Shown piece after piece: positions 9,045 to 18,979 of a DNA stretch of 64,000 bases. The stretch is taken from contig JAHEAD010000002.1 in assembly GCA_019721075.1 (NCBI GenBank), positions 152,949-216,948 of the forward strand, in the 5' to 3' direction. Made by a program: the position numbers and the translations under genes. This stretch comes from Candidatus Sysuiplasma jiujiangense (GTDB lineage Archaea > Thermoplasmatota > Thermoplasmata > Sysuiplasmatales > Sysuiplasmataceae). Within the stretch, counting starts at the first letter, position 1, and each line of letters opens with the position of its first letter. The notes beneath the pieces are model-generated. The model had not been told where the DNA came from, did not search any database, and saw nothing but the letters and a program-made list of their open reading frames with translations.

Positions 9045-9118
9045 TGGGTCCGTCCGGATTTGAACCGGAATCTATAGGTCCCGAACCTACAAGGATAACC
9101 AAGTTACCCCACGGACCC
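9045..9118 (-). tRNA. tRNA-Pro (CGG)
   Basis: On the minus strand a seven-base acceptor (GGGTCCG/CGGACCC), a T arm with TTCAAAT, and anticodon stem GTAGG/CCTAT around loop TTCGGGA give anticodon CGG with G37, as expected for proline. The D-arm/anticodon junction has an extra T. Discriminator A, no encoded CCA, no intron. It converges on tRNA-Ala across about 75 bp of AT-rich sequence. Confidence 0.92.
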
Positions 9119-9237
9119 TGGCTGGTTGACGCAGAGAATATTCACAGATTAAGAAGTTTCCTCCAAAATCAAAGTGCGCATTAACCGGTTGTTTCTTTCC
9201 TCCAGGGGCAGGCATACCTTTCTGAAATTCGAAACCA

Positions 9238-9256
9238 TTTAAATATAATAAATATC
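9238..9256 (+). promoter_or_regulatory. AT-rich promoter of msrA
   Basis: The run ATTTAAATATAATAAATAT is the strongest TATA-like block nearby. It places transcription start near 9270-9280, giving a short leader before the ATG at 9295. Confidence 0.5.
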
Positions 9257-9294
9257 ACTATACACTGCGCTATCGTTTGAAGCCTGGTAACACG

Positions 9295-9855
9295 ATGAAT
9301 GCACATGACAGTAAACTGAATTTGAAAACTGCCGTTTTGGGTGGCGGATGCTTCTGGTGCACCGATGCAGTTTTTTCCGAAGTGATCGGAGTTGAAAGAA
9401 CTGAATGCGGCTATGCCGGCGGGAACGTGGAAAATCCTTCCTACGAACTTGTCTGTTCGGGAAACACAGGGCACGCTGAAGTTGTCAGGATAGCATATGA
9501 TCCGCTGAAGATTGATTACAGAAGCATTCTCGAAATTTTCTTTGCAACGCATGACCCGACGACGGTGGACAGGCAGGGGCCCGATTACGGCTCCCAGTAC
9601 AGATCAATAATACTATATCAGACCCAGGAAGAGAAACAAATTGCGGAGCACCTTATCGCTGAAATGACGGAGCAGAAGGTATTCGACGATCCCATTGTCA
9701 CGGAAGTTGTTCCGCTCAATGATTTTTATCCTGCCGAGGAATACCATCAGAAATTTTTCAGCAGGAATCCCGGCAAGCCGTACTGCAGGATAGTCATAGG
9801 ACCGAAGGTTTCAAAATTCAGGAAGAAGCACCAGGATCTGCTGAAAACGGCTTAA
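9295..9855 (+). CDS. msrA: Peptide methionine sulfoxide reductase MsrA
   Basis: Reduces S-methionine sulfoxide in proteins and free methionine, a cytosolic oxidative-damage repair step. The catalytic motif GCFWC has Cys19 as nucleophile; GYAGG, FFATHDPTT, GPDYGSQYRS and the AEEYHQKFF block are all present. Length 186 is normal. An in-frame TTG at 9277 is possible, but the ATG fits the promoter spacing. No distinct resolving cysteine is visible near the C-terminus apart from C-containing YCR, which may serve. Monocistronic by position. Confidence 0.95.
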   Translation: MNAHDSKLNLKTAVLGGGCFWCTDAVFSEVIGVERTECGYAGGNVENPSYELVCSGNTGHAEVVRIAYDPLKIDYRSILEIFFATHDPTTVDRQGPDYGSQYRSIILYQTQEEKQIAEHLIAEMTEQKVFDDPIVTEVVPLNDFYPAEEYHQKFFSRNPGKPYCRIVIGPKVSKFRKKHQDLLKTA

Positions 9856-9905
9856 CTTCGGAGATGCGGAATAATTCGTCAATAAACGATTCGAATATCG
9901 TCAAT

Positions 9906-9913
9906 ATTAAATA
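9906..9913 (+). promoter_or_regulatory. TATA-like box of the XRE/mevalonate cluster
   Basis: ATTAAATA lies about 28 bp before the ATG at 9938, consistent with a leaderless mRNA covering the regulator and the three following genes. Confidence 0.5.
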
Positions 9914-9937
9914 AGGCGACCAGCAATCGACCTCAAT

Positions 9938-10648
9938 ATGCATAGCGCGCTGAAGGAAAAGATTGCAGGAGAAATCGTTCTCTCTGCGGATCCCGGGCGC
10001 ACGATGAAGAAGTGGCGAGAAGAATTCCACCTGAGCCAGCTTGAGCTGTCGAGGGAGCTGAAAATATCCGCCTCAGTGATCAGCGACTATGAATCCGGGC
10101 GAAGAAAATCGCCCGGAGCCTCCATGGTCAGGAGGTACGTTGAGGCAATGATCAGTCTGGAGCTCAGGAGCGGCGGAAGGTTTATCAAGCGCTTTGACAC
10201 CGAGGCGACACCCGATTACCTTCTGAGCATGAGGGAATTTTCCAGATCCATTCACCTTGATGAGCTCATTTCAGCAATAGACGCAGAAAACCTTTCAAAG
10301 GAAGTGAGCACTGACCGATACCTTCATGGTTATACCCTGCTGGACAGTATAAAGGCCATAACCTCGCTTGGCTCCGCTGATTATCTGAAGATATTCGGAT
10401 GGAGCAGCCAGAGAGCACTGATTTTTACTAGCGTGAAATTCGGCAGGTCTCCCATGATAGCGGTAAGAGCCCATCCGATGAAGCCTGCTGCTGTAGTGTA
10501 TCACAGGCCTGAAAACATCGACCAGCTGGCCATACTGCTGTCTAAACTTGAAAACATACCGCTGCTCAGAAGCGACATAGAACAGAGAGACATGATAGAA
10601 ATACTGGAAAAATTCGGAGATGAAAACAGTGATGTTCGGACAAAGTGA
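9938..10648 (+). CDS. XRE-type HTH regulator next to mevalonate genes
   Basis: Protein of 236 residues with an N-terminal helix-turn-helix at about residues 27-55 ([21 protein letters not shown]) and a C-terminal domain of about 150 residues of unknown fold. This matches a family of archaeal HTH proteins often found beside HMG-CoA synthase. Here its 3' end overlaps the HMG-CoA synthase gene by up to 29 bases, so it probably controls, or is controlled with, the isoprenoid genes. The C-terminal domain could sense a metabolite; that is inference. Confidence 0.85.
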   Translation: MHSALKEKIAGEIVLSADPGRTMKKWREEFHLSQLELSRELKISASVISDYESGRRKSPGASMVRRYVEAMISLELRSGGRFIKRFDTEATPDYLLSMREFSRSIHLDELISAIDAENLSKEVSTDRYLHGYTLLDSIKAITSLGSADYLKIFGWSSQRALIFTSVKFGRSPMIAVRAHPMKPAAVVYHRPENIDQLAILLSKLENIPLLRSDIEQRDMIEILEKFGDENSDVRTK

Positions 10649-11699
10649 AAATGGTGCAGGCATAGTGAGTTACGGGGCATACGTGCCCAGATTCAGGATA
10701 CTGCCGGAGGAGATTGCCAGGATCTGGGGAGAGAACGGAGACGCAGTGAAAAAGGGACTGATGATATACAGCAAGTCAGTCCCGTACCCCGACGAGGATG
10801 TCATAACAATTTCGGTGGAGGCGGCCAGGAATGCCCTCGCGAGATGTTCCGTAGACCCTGAAGAAATCGGGGCAGTCTATGTGGGAAGCGAATCGCATCC
10901 GTATGCAGTCAAGCCTTCAGGCACCATAGTTGCGGAGGCCATTGGCGCTTCGCATTTTATTACAGTGGCTGACTACGAGTTCGCATGCAAGGCGGGGACA
11001 GCCGCGATGCAGACAAGCATGGGACTCGTGATTTCCAGGATGGTGAAATACTCTCTGGCAATAGGTGCAGATACTTCACAGGGTGCTCCGGGAGACGCGC
11101 TCGAATATTCGGCTTCCGCCGGCGGTGCGGCATACATTATCGGAATAGACAACATTATTGCCAGCATAAACAGGACCTTCTCGTTCACTTCAGACACTCC
11201 AGACTTCTGGAGGAGAGAGGGACAGGCATATCCGAGCCACGGGGGGAGGTTTACCGGGGAGCCTGCCTATTTCAGGCATGTGAGCACCTGTGCAAAGGAA
11301 CTCATGAAACTCCAGGGCACGACTGCAGACGATTACGACTACGCCGTATTCCATCAGCCAAACGGTAAATTTCCCACGAGGGTGGCGCAGATGCTAGGTT
11401 TCGAGAAAAAGCAGTTTGAGACGGGCCTGATGACGCCGTACATCGGCAACACATATTCCGCATCCATGATGATCGGACTTGCTGCGATCCTCGACATTGC
11501 AAAGCCCGGGGACCGCATATTCGGTGTTGCGTTCGGTTCGGGGGCAGGAAGCGACGGATTCGACATCACCGTCACGGACGCAATGAACGGTTTCCACAGG
11601 GAGAACGCACCGACTGTAAAGCAGCTAGTGGAAAATTCGGAAACGCTCGACTACGGCACATATGCCAAATTCAAGGGAAAAATAGTCATGAAGGAATGA
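10620..11699 (+). CDS. Hydroxymethylglutaryl-CoA synthase (archaeal type)
   Basis: Condenses acetyl-CoA with acetoacetyl-CoA to HMG-CoA, the second step of the mevalonate route to archaeal lipids. The N-terminal [14 protein letters not shown] block, catalytic Cys123 in FACKAGT, and a later VFHQPNGKF histidine motif are present. About 350 residues is normal for archaeal HMGS. Start choice is between ATG 10620 and ATG 10632; a GGAG at 10616-10619 is better spaced for the latter. The stop overlaps the thiolase start. In methanogens HMGS, thiolase and the DUF35 protein form one substrate-channelling complex. Confidence 0.94.
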   Translation: MKTVMFGQSENGAGIVSYGAYVPRFRILPEEIARIWGENGDAVKKGLMIYSKSVPYPDEDVITISVEAARNALARCSVDPEEIGAVYVGSESHPYAVKPSGTIVAEAIGASHFITVADYEFACKAGTAAMQTSMGLVISRMVKYSLAIGADTSQGAPGDALEYSASAGGAAYIIGIDNIIASINRTFSFTSDTPDFWRREGQAYPSHGGRFTGEPAYFRHVSTCAKELMKLQGTTADDYDYAVFHQPNGKFPTRVAQMLGFEKKQFETGLMTPYIGNTYSASMMIGLAAILDIAKPGDRIFGVAFGSGAGSDGFDITVTDAMNGFHRENAPTVKQLVENSETLDYGTYAKFKGKIVMKE

Positions 11700-12868
11700 T
11701 GATGAGAGAAGTGGCGATTATCGGGATAGGCGACACGCGTTTCGGAGAACTCTGGGAACACTCTCTCAGGGACATAGGCATGCAGGCCGGCCTTTCAGCA
11801 GTCGGCGATGCCGGCATAACAGGCGAGCAAATAGAGGCGCTCTATATCGGCAACATGGCCGCCGGAAGCCTGATCGACCAGGAACACCTCGGGGCGCTTG
11901 TTGCGGATTATTCAGGCCTTGCCTCGCTCCACCTGCCCGCAGTGCGTATCGAGGCGGCCGGTGCATCCGGCGGAATGGCACTGAGAGAGGGATATATGGC
12001 AGTTGCCTCCGCCATGCACGATATTGTGATGGTGGCCGGAGCTGAGAAAATGACGGACGTGACAGACGAGGAAATACCGCGAATACAGATGGCAGGCGGC
12101 GATCAGCAGTGGGAAGGGCTTACGGGAGCAACAATGGCCAGTCTTCATGCCATGATAGCAAAGAGGCACATGCATGAATACGGCACCACGAGGGAGCAGA
12201 TAGCCAGCGTTTCGGTGAAGAACCACAGGAACGGCTCAATGAATTCGACTGCACAGTACCAGAAGGCTATAGACATCAGCACGGTGCTGAAGGCACCGAT
12301 GGTTTCTGACCCCCTTGGAGTGTTCGACTGCGCACCGATTTCAGACGGATCCGCGGCACTCATACTTGCACCGCTCGAGGCAGCAAAAAAATACGCCCAG
12401 GAGCCGGTGGTCATTGCCTCATCTTCGGCGGCAACAGATACACTCGCCCTTCACCACCGCGAAAGCATAACGAGATTCGACTCCGTCCGTGTTGCCTCAA
12501 ACAATGCATACAGGAAGGCAAACGTCAGGCCAAAGGACATTAAGATTGCAGAAGTCCACGATTCTTTTACCATTTCGGAAATACTGAACATAGAGGATCT
12601 CGGATTTTTTGAAAAGGGGAAGGGCGGTGCAGCCACGCTGGAAGGAATGACAGAAATAAACGGCGTTGTCTCGGTCAACACCTCAGGCGGACTGAAATCC
12701 AGGGGAGATCCCATGGGAGCAACCGGCATCGCGCAGGCGGTAGAAGTCGTGAGACAGCTGCGGGGCCAGGCGGAAAAGAGACAGGTCAGCGATGCGGAAT
12801 ACGGCCTGTCGCTCAATGTGGGTGGAACAGGTGCAACATCGGTTGTTCACATATTCAGGAGGGCTTAG
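11696..12868 (+). CDS. Archaeal acetoacetyl-CoA thiolase homologue lacking the nucleophilic Cys
   Basis: Thiolase-fold protein of 390 residues in the place of the acetyl-CoA C-acetyltransferase that feeds HMG-CoA synthase. The archaeal thiolase/SCP2-like signature is clear: [20 protein letters not shown], an [10 protein letters not shown] block carrying the conserved His, and the C-terminal LNVGGTGAT. At the segment where thiolases carry the acyl-accepting Cys (AACASG), residue 89 is Gly (AAGASGG; codon GGT at 11960-11962). If correct, normal Claisen chemistry would be lost or altered. It overlaps HMGS by four bases and DUF35 follows after two bases, so it is probably still part of the complex. 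Confidence 0.9.
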   Translation: MMMREVAIIGIGDTRFGELWEHSLRDIGMQAGLSAVGDAGITGEQIEALYIGNMAAGSLIDQEHLGALVADYSGLASLHLPAVRIEAAGASGGMALREGYMAVASAMHDIVMVAGAEKMTDVTDEEIPRIQMAGGDQQWEGLTGATMASLHAMIAKRHMHEYGTTREQIASVSVKNHRNGSMNSTAQYQKAIDISTVLKAPMVSDPLGVFDCAPISDGSAALILAPLEAAKKYAQEPVVIASSSAATDTLALHHRESITRFDSVRVASNNAYRKANVRPKDIKIAEVHDSFTISEILNIEDLGFFEKGKGGAATLEGMTEINGVVSVNTSGGLKSRGDPMGATGIAQAVEVVRQLRGQAEKRQVSDAEYGLSLNVGGTGATSVVHIFRRA

Positions 12869-12870
12869 AA

Positions 12871-13272
12871 ATGGCAAATCCCAGGTACTGGAGAGAAAAT
12901 CCAAGCAGATATACACTCCTCGGTGTGAAGTGCGGTAACTGCAGTGGCGTCTTCTTTCCGCCCAGGGCCATCTGTCCAAGATGCAGGAGGAAGAGCCTCG
13001 GTAAGATAAAACCGTACAGGCTTTCAGGAAAAGGAAAAGTGTACTCTTATACGCTCGTGCATGAGCCGATGCCGGACTTTTCCCTCATGAGGCCGTACGT
13101 GATGGCAATGGTCGAGATGGACGAGGGAGTGAGAGTGACGGCGCAGATAGTCGACTGCAAACCGGAGGACGTCAGCATAGGAATGAAGGTAGAGGCGATA
13201 TTCAGGAAACTCGGTTCTGAAGGAAACTCGGGAATAATACGGTACGGATACAAATTCAGACCGGCGGTTTAG
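12871..13272 (+). CDS. DUF35 zinc-ribbon/OB-fold acyl-CoA-binding scaffold protein
   Basis: Protein of 133 residues with a rubredoxin-like zinc ribbon (C21, C24, C35, C38) followed by an OB-fold (about residues 55-133, beginning GKVYSYTLVH). In the structurally known methanogen complex the DUF35 subunit bridges thiolase and HMG-CoA synthase and lets the CoA arm swing between active sites. The operon order here, HMGS-thiolase-DUF35, matches that role. All four zinc ligands are intact, so the scaffold is probably functional even though the thiolase looks altered. Confidence 0.93.
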   Translation: MANPRYWRENPSRYTLLGVKCGNCSGVFFPPRAICPRCRRKSLGKIKPYRLSGKGKVYSYTLVHEPMPDFSLMRPYVMAMVEMDEGVRVTAQIVDCKPEDVSIGMKVEAIFRKLGSEGNSGIIRYGYKFRPAV

Positions 13273-13503
13273 CGACGCGCATCACACTGTCTTTCTCCGG
13301 CGATGAGAACAGGGAGCAAGTGCTCGGGCATCAGGCTCACTGAAGCTCAAATCATCACGCCGCTTCTTGAGTGCTGTAGGCATAGCGCTTTACGCATCTT
13401 CCTTGATGCAGGCGCAGCAGGGATTCAGGTTTCATAAGTTGCAGAAAGAAGCGGCCTGAACCTGCAAAACATATTTCAATTCTGCTGACTGTATCCGCGC
13501 GGT

Positions 13504-14283
13504 ATGGAACCAAAGAATGAGGAACACGACAGAAGGGTCGAAGGATTTTTCAGCCGGAAGTCGGAGGGGTATGCGAAGAGTGCTTCTCATGCCGGCGGCT
13601 CCGACCTGCACCTGCTTGTTTCGAATCTGCCACTGAGCGGAAACAGTACTGCACTGGATATAGCAACGGGAACCGGTTTTACGGCGATTGAAATGGCAAA
13701 GCATCTGAAATCCGTTTGTGCCATTGACAGGACGGAAGAAATGCTCAGGCAGGCAATAATTCTCTCGAAGCATAAGGGTCTGGCAAACATCGATTTCTTC
13801 ACAGCGGATGTTTCCCGCATTCCGTTCAAAGCAGGCATGTTCGATATCGTGACATGCAGAAGAGCGGCACATCATTTCAGCGAGAAGGGGGAGTTCCTGA
13901 TGGAGGCCCGCAGGGTGCTGAAGGCGCATGGTTCACTGGGAATTGCAGATATGATCGCTCCAGCCGGTATGGAGGCGGAATACAACGGGTTTGAGAGGGC
14001 CAGAGACAGCAGCCATGGGCTTGCGGAAAATAAAAACGACTGGAAACGGATTGTCGAGGATGCCGGATTCATGATACAATTCCTTAAAGTCGAGGAGGAA
14101 AGGGTTTCCTTTGAAAAATGGCTGTTCCCTGTGACAGAATCCGAAGAAGGCGGCAAAAAAGCAAGGCGCTTCCTTGACGGCAGCCCCTTCGACTTCAAGA
14201 AATCCATTTCATACGATGCTGCGGAAGACAGCTTCCTTAAGAGGAGAATAGTGATCGTGGCAACTGCGGATGGAGGAGACTGA
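13504..14283 (+). CDS. Class I SAM-dependent methyltransferase
   Basis: Soluble Rossmann-fold methyltransferase of 259 residues. Motif I reads DIATGTGFTAIEMA (about residues 57-70), followed by an acidic AIDRTEEML motif II, FFTADVSRIPF, and CRRAAHHFSE at motif IV. It belongs to the broad UbiE/COQ5-like Methyltransf_11 group, whose substrates range from quinones to small metabolites; the substrate is not evident. It stands alone between the mevalonate cluster and hutH, with AT-rich CATATTTCAATT 30 bp before the ATG as a possible promoter. Confidence 0.85.
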   Translation: MEPKNEEHDRRVEGFFSRKSEGYAKSASHAGGSDLHLLVSNLPLSGNSTALDIATGTGFTAIEMAKHLKSVCAIDRTEEMLRQAIILSKHKGLANIDFFTADVSRIPFKAGMFDIVTCRRAAHHFSEKGEFLMEARRVLKAHGSLGIADMIAPAGMEAEYNGFERARDSSHGLAENKNDWKRIVEDAGFMIQFLKVEEERVSFEKWLFPVTESEEGGKKARRFLDGSPFDFKKSISYDAAEDSFLKRRIVIVATADGGD

Positions 14284-14386
14284 CCGACTGTCGTCATGAG
14301 ACTGAAACGGTTAGGCGCGTGCCGTAGCCCCCGCCCGCATGGTGTTAATATTTCTATAACAAACGGCATTCAGGCGTGGAATCCGT

Positions 14387-15883
14387 ATGACAGGCGAACT
14401 CAGGATCAGCGGCAACGCCCTGACTGTTGAATCACTGGTTGAGGTTGCAAGACATAACAGGAAAATTTTGCTCGACAGAAATTCACTCGAAAAGGTGAAA
14501 AGATCGAGGAAACTGCTTGAGAAAATGCTGAGGCGTGGGGAAACAGTATACGGTGTCAATACAGGTTTCGGCGAGCTCTGCAACACAAGAATAGACAGCA
14601 GAGAGGCTGCGGAACTGCAGAGGAATCTTGTCCTGAGCACATGTGCAGGAACCGGTGATCCTGTTTCCGCCGAGGAAACAAGAGCACTGATGCTGCTGAG
14701 GCTGAATACGCTCATGCGCGGCTATTCAGGCGTCAGGACTGAGGTTGTGGCGCTGCTCAGGGACATGCTGAACCGCGGCGTACATCCTGTCATACCGTCA
14801 CGCGGTTCGGTAGGTGCAAGCGGCGATCTTGCTCCGCTCGCACACATGGCGTCTGTAATGATCGGCGAGGGGGAAGCGGAGTTCGAAGGAAAGATTATGA
14901 AAGGGAGCGAAGCACTCCGCGCTGCAAAACTAGAAACGATCGAGCTCAGGGAGAAGGAGGGGCTCGCACTCATCAACGGGACACAGTTCATGACTGCTCT
15001 CGGCGCAATAGCCGTGTACGATACAAGAAGACTGCTGGAGCAGAGCCTGGCAGTCTTTTCGATGAGTCTCGAGGCGCTCAGGGGAAGAATTGATCAATTT
15101 TCGATGAAGGCAATGGGGGTGAGACCGCACAGCGGCATGAAGTACGTCGCCGCCAGGCTTAACGACATTGCCAGGGGAAGCAGGCTGATAGGGAACGGCG
15201 AAAGGACACAGGATCCGTACACACTCAGGTGCGCACCGCAGGTCCTCGGTCCGCTGCACGAGATGCTGAACTACTGCAGCCAGGTGCTCACAGTTGAAAT
15301 GAATTCGACCACCGACAACCCGCTCGTCCTCACCGAAGACGAAAAGGTTATTTCGGCCGGCAACTTCCACGGACAGCCTGTTGCAACTGTGCTGGACAGT
15401 CTCTGTATACCGCTTCAGGCGATGGTTTCCTTTTCCGAGAGACGCGTTGCAAGACTGACGGATTCCAAACTCAGCGGACTCACGCCGTTCCTTGCAGACA
15501 GGCCCGGCCTCGAATCAGGCTACATGGTGCTGCAGTACACTGCGGCGGCGCTTGTTTCCGAAAACAAGGTCCTCAGCCATCCGTCATCCTCCGATTCCAT
15601 TCCGACATCTGCAAACCAGGAGGATTTCGTCAGCATGGGAGCCTACTCCGCAATAAAACTGAGACAGATGGTCAGAAATGCTTTTGCGGTCATTGGAATA
15701 GAGGCAATCTGCGCCGCAAGGGCACTCGAAATCGCCGGCGGTCCGTCAGCACCGGAGATCGCCAGGATTCATGTGTCCGTAAGAAAGAGGATCAAGGGAT
15801 ACAGCGGAGACAGAATTCATTCAGGGGATATCGAAACTATTGCCGGCATGCTGAGGGATGGTGCGCTTCTGCTGCCGGAATAA
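14387..15883 (+). CDS. hutH: Histidine ammonia-lyase
   Basis: Deaminates L-histidine to trans-urocanate, the first step of histidine degradation. The Ala144-Ser145-Gly146 triad in GSVGASGDLAPLAH forms the MIO electrophile, and Tyr55 in YGVNTGFG, NGTQF, and STTDNPL are the other active-site blocks. Length 498 is typical. The normal partners urocanase and imidazolonepropionase are absent here, but genes for the end of the pathway lie at 27135-28654. A TATA-like TTAATATTTCTATA lies about 30-40 bp before the ATG. Confidence 0.95.
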   Translation: MTGELRISGNALTVESLVEVARHNRKILLDRNSLEKVKRSRKLLEKMLRRGETVYGVNTGFGELCNTRIDSREAAELQRNLVLSTCAGTGDPVSAEETRALMLLRLNTLMRGYSGVRTEVVALLRDMLNRGVHPVIPSRGSVGASGDLAPLAHMASVMIGEGEAEFEGKIMKGSEALRAAKLETIELREKEGLALINGTQFMTALGAIAVYDTRRLLEQSLAVFSMSLEALRGRIDQFSMKAMGVRPHSGMKYVAARLNDIARGSRLIGNGERTQDPYTLRCAPQVLGPLHEMLNYCSQVLTVEMNSTTDNPLVLTEDEKVISAGNFHGQPVATVLDSLCIPLQAMVSFSERRVARLTDSKLSGLTPFLADRPGLESGYMVLQYTAAALVSENKVLSHPSSSDSIPTSANQEDFVSMGAYSAIKLRQMVRNAFAVIGIEAICAARALEIAGGPSAPEIARIHVSVRKRIKGYSGDRIHSGDIETIAGMLRDGALLLPE

Positions 15884-15966
15884 GAGGAATGAAAGGGAAG
15901 AGAGGACGTGCCTATTTCCGCAACATTCATTTCTTAACCGAACCGCTCGAATCTGTGAGCCCGTAG

Positions 15967-16941
15967 TCAGAAATTCTGAATCTCAAGCCCCAGCTTATCC
16001 AGTGTTGCTGCATCTATTGAAAAAATAATATTCCAGTTGGGCATGTCGACGACTTCGCCCACACTCAGATTCCCGGCGAGCGAACAGAGGACATAAGCCT
16101 CTGACCTGTCGAGTCCGGCTTCGCTCATCAGGTCAATCATCTGTGAAACGGCTGATTTGGCCGCTTTGTAAGGATCACTGGAAATGCCGGAAGTCGAAAT
16201 GAAAGCGGATTCTTCCCGGTATTCCCTTGAAATGACAAGAGGGGCGGTCAGGGAATGTGTGGCCTCCTTTGCTGGAATAACAGAAATTCTCAGGCTGAGT
16301 CTGGACTCTGTTTCGATGGCGGTGCCGCAGACTTCACCGTCTCCCTGAAGCGCATGGGTATCTGCAGTGGCAAAGAGAGCTCCGTCGACATTGACCGGGA
16401 AAAGGACGACGCTCCCGCGCCGGAGGCGCCTGTTGTCCATATTTCCGCCGAAATACTGAGGGGGAATCAGAGGATAATCGGATTTGGCGGACGGCGCCAC
16501 GCCCATTACCCCCATGAATGGCCTGGTCCTGAGCGACAGCCCTTTCAGAAACTCATTTCTGTAGGGCCTGGCATAGCCGTCCTCTATAGACCAGTAATAG
16601 ACTTTCCTCTCGGGAAAAATTTCGGGGAGGAGACCGAAATCCGGGGAATGCATGCTCCATCCCCAGTTTCCGCATTTGATGTCCAGTATTTCGACACGGA
16701 GTATGTCCTTCTTCTTTGCACCACGCACATACACCGGACCAACGGCGGCGTCAGTGAGCGAGCCATCTTTCATTGAAACAGCCGAGGCGGGGGAACCGAG
16801 TTTCACCTGGTTCGTTGACGAATCAGGAACGTTGAATGTCACTCTGTCCCCGGAGGAAATTTCCAGGACAGGTTTGTTTTTTGAGGACCATGCCAGAATA
16901 AGGTTTTCGATTTTGTGGCCGTCGACAAATGCGTTGCCCAT
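15967..16941 (-). CDS. Acetamidase/formamidase family protein
   Basis: FmdA/AmdA-family amidohydrolase of 324 residues, predicted to hydrolyse formamide or short amides to ammonia and the acid. Family blocks seen: a VTFNVPDSS-like N-terminal beta region, GPVYVRGAKKKDIL, the metal-site region LFATADTHALQGDGEVCGTAIE, and a C-terminal helical stretch beginning YKAAKSAVSQMIDL. The gene converges with hutH. Formamide release from formimino-glutamate in some histidine pathways makes a link possible, but the FTCD-type genes in this window suggest a folate route instead. Leaderless by promoter spacing. Confidence 0.87.
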   Translation of the reverse strand: MGNAFVDGHKIENLILAWSSKNKPVLEISSGDRVTFNVPDSSTNQVKLGSPASAVSMKDGSLTDAAVGPVYVRGAKKKDILRVEILDIKCGNWGWSMHSPDFGLLPEIFPERKVYYWSIEDGYARPYRNEFLKGLSLRTRPFMGVMGVAPSAKSDYPLIPPQYFGGNMDNRRLRRGSVVLFPVNVDGALFATADTHALQGDGEVCGTAIETESRLSLRISVIPAKEATHSLTAPLVISREYREESAFISTSGISSDPYKAAKSAVSQMIDLMSEAGLDRSEAYVLCSLAGNLSVGEVVDMPNWNIIFSIDAATLDKLGLEIQNF

Positions 16942-16961
16942 AATACTTGATTTTTAATCAC

Positions 16962-16969
16962 CCTTATAG
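16962..16969 (-). promoter_or_regulatory. TATA-like box of the acetamidase gene
   Basis: On the minus strand CTATAAGG is centred 25 bp before the ATG at 16941, the leaderless spacing. The 16942-17100 interval also holds the divergent ClC promoter and a GAATTT hexamer repeated about three times near 17024-17041. Confidence 0.5.
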
Positions 16970-17145
16970 TATTGTTGCCTACCTCCGAAGCATGGTCCTG
17001 TTTGCAGAATGCAGCTGACGGTTGATTTGAATTTGAATTTGAAAATAATATAATTGAAAATTGCGATGAGTGAAATGGAGCGAAAAACTATTTTAACGAT
17101 TGAGTGGTGGCGAAAGACAGCACTGAAGGTGAAAGCATCGGCATA

Positions 17146-18945
17146 ATGGAATCGCTGAAGATCCGCATACTCTCAGGCTATGTCAGAAAATGGTTTTTCA
17201 TCGGTATTTTCATAGGGACGGTCGCTGGAATAGGATCGCTGGTGCTGTATTATGCCATATCACTTGCGACAAACGTTTTTCTCACAGGCATTACCGGATT
17301 TGTCCCTCCCTCACCGATAAGCGAAGGAGGGAGCGCCGTGTATCACTTCGGCAGCTACAGGTACTATCTTATACCCGTATCGACCGGACTCGGAGGTCTC
17401 ATTGCGGGACTGATAGTCTATGGATTCGCACCGGAGGCCGAAGGACACGGTACCGATGCTGCGATAGAGGCGTTTCATTTCAGAAAGGGGATCATCAGGA
17501 GAAGGGTTCCGTTCGTGAAACTGGTGGCCTCAGCCGTGACCATAGGCTCCGGCGGCAGTGCAGGGAGGGAAGGACCTGTAGCGCAGATCGCTGCAGGATT
17601 CGGTTCATTCATTGCCGACATAATGAAGCTGAGCGAACGGGACAGAAGAATTGCTGTTGCGGCAGGAATAGGTGCGGGAATAGGAAGCATATTCATGGCC
17701 CCTCTCGGAGGAGCACTGCTGAGCACCGAAGTTCTCTACAGGAGGGACTTTGAAGTCGAAGCGCTCATACCCTCGATCATAGCATCCGTGACGGGATATG
17801 CGATTTTCGGCTACTTCTTCAACTATCAGCCGCTGTTTTCCCTGCCTTCATCTTCGATACTCCTGTTCCTGCATCCCCAGTCGCTGCTTCTCTATGCCCT
17901 CATCGGAGCCATAACCGGTGTTGTCGGTATAATCTACGTCGCCACCTTTTACGGTGTGAGGAATTTCTTTTCCAAAAGGGTAAAACTGCCGAAATACTTC
18001 AGACCCGCAGTCGGCGGTGTCCTGGTCGGGCTGATTGCAATTGCTTTTCCCGAGGTCCTCGGCCTGGGTTACGGATGGGTTCAGCTCATACTGCTGAACA
18101 ATCTCGCCCTGCTGCCCCTCTGGATACTCATTGCACTCATCTTTGCAAAGATATTCGCTACATCCCTCAGCATTGGCTCCGGCGGCTCCGGGGGCGTTTT
18201 TGCACCGGGAATTGTGATAGGAACGCTGGTTGGCGCCGTAATCGCTGTTGTCTTCCACGATTATTTCGGCTCACTTTTCCCGTACCTCAACATAACGGAA
18301 ATCGCGATTGTGGGAATGATTGCCTTCTTCGGAGGCGTGTCAAAGGCTCCCATCTCGATAATCATCATGGGGACAGAGATGACAGGCGGATATGCACTCT
18401 TCCTGCCGCTGATGCTGGCGACCACAATAGCCTACTTTGTATCCGGCAGCAAATATTCAATCTACCGTGCACAGGTGATGGACAGGATGCATTCGCCCGC
18501 ACATTCGGAAGAATATGAGAAGCCAATAATGGATTATATCGGTGTAAAGGAAGCAATGAATCCTAATATTGTGACGGTGGACGCCGATATGAACATCGGG
18601 GACGCATACAGGCTTGCGGTGGAGCTGAAAGCATCCGGTGTGGTAGTGACACGAAACAATCAGGCTGAAGGCTACATCACTTTCATTGAGTTAAACGAAG
18701 GTTTCAACAGCGGCCGGCCGAAAGTTTCAGACATAGTGAAGATCAGGGCAGGCACGATAAACTCTGACCTTACAGCACACGACGCATTCAATGAGCTTAC
18801 GGGCAAAAAGATGGAGATCCTTGCGGTCTTTGACCAGAAGAGGAATGAAATCATCGGGGCTGTCGGTCTTCAGGATATTGCAAGAAAATACAATGAGAAG
18901 ATCAAGGAGATTGCTGAAGCCTCCAACAGGGAAGAGGAATTCTGA
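17146..18945 (+). CDS. ClC-family chloride channel/H+ antiporter with CBS pair
   Basis: Membrane protein of 599 residues. The N-terminal 430 or so form the ClC fold with GSGGSAGREGP, which carries the gating glutamate, and GSGGSGGVFAPG later. A glutamate in LLSTEVLYRRDF matches the internal proton glutamate of exchangers, so coupled H+/Cl- exchange is more likely than a passive channel. The C-terminal part has two CBS domains (about 470-525 and 540-595) that may bind adenine nucleotides. The ATG at 17146 suits the CTATTTTAAC box at 17088-17097 and a GGTGA at 17128; in-frame GTGs at 17104 and 17107 would add up to 14 residues. Confidence 0.92.
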   Translation: MESLKIRILSGYVRKWFFIGIFIGTVAGIGSLVLYYAISLATNVFLTGITGFVPPSPISEGGSAVYHFGSYRYYLIPVSTGLGGLIAGLIVYGFAPEAEGHGTDAAIEAFHFRKGIIRRRVPFVKLVASAVTIGSGGSAGREGPVAQIAAGFGSFIADIMKLSERDRRIAVAAGIGAGIGSIFMAPLGGALLSTEVLYRRDFEVEALIPSIIASVTGYAIFGYFFNYQPLFSLPSSSILLFLHPQSLLLYALIGAITGVVGIIYVATFYGVRNFFSKRVKLPKYFRPAVGGVLVGLIAIAFPEVLGLGYGWVQLILLNNLALLPLWILIALIFAKIFATSLSIGSGGSGGVFAPGIVIGTLVGAVIAVVFHDYFGSLFPYLNITEIAIVGMIAFFGGVSKAPISIIIMGTEMTGGYALFLPLMLATTIAYFVSGSKYSIYRAQVMDRMHSPAHSEEYEKPIMDYIGVKEAMNPNIVTVDADMNIGDAYRLAVELKASGVVVTRNNQAEGYITFIELNEGFNSGRPKVSDIVKIRAGTINSDLTAHDAFNELTGKKMEILAVFDQKRNEIIGAVGLQDIARKYNEKIKEIAEASNREEEF

Positions 18946-18979
18946 GGGAGAACAAAAGACTGAAGACCGCCCGCTGCAT

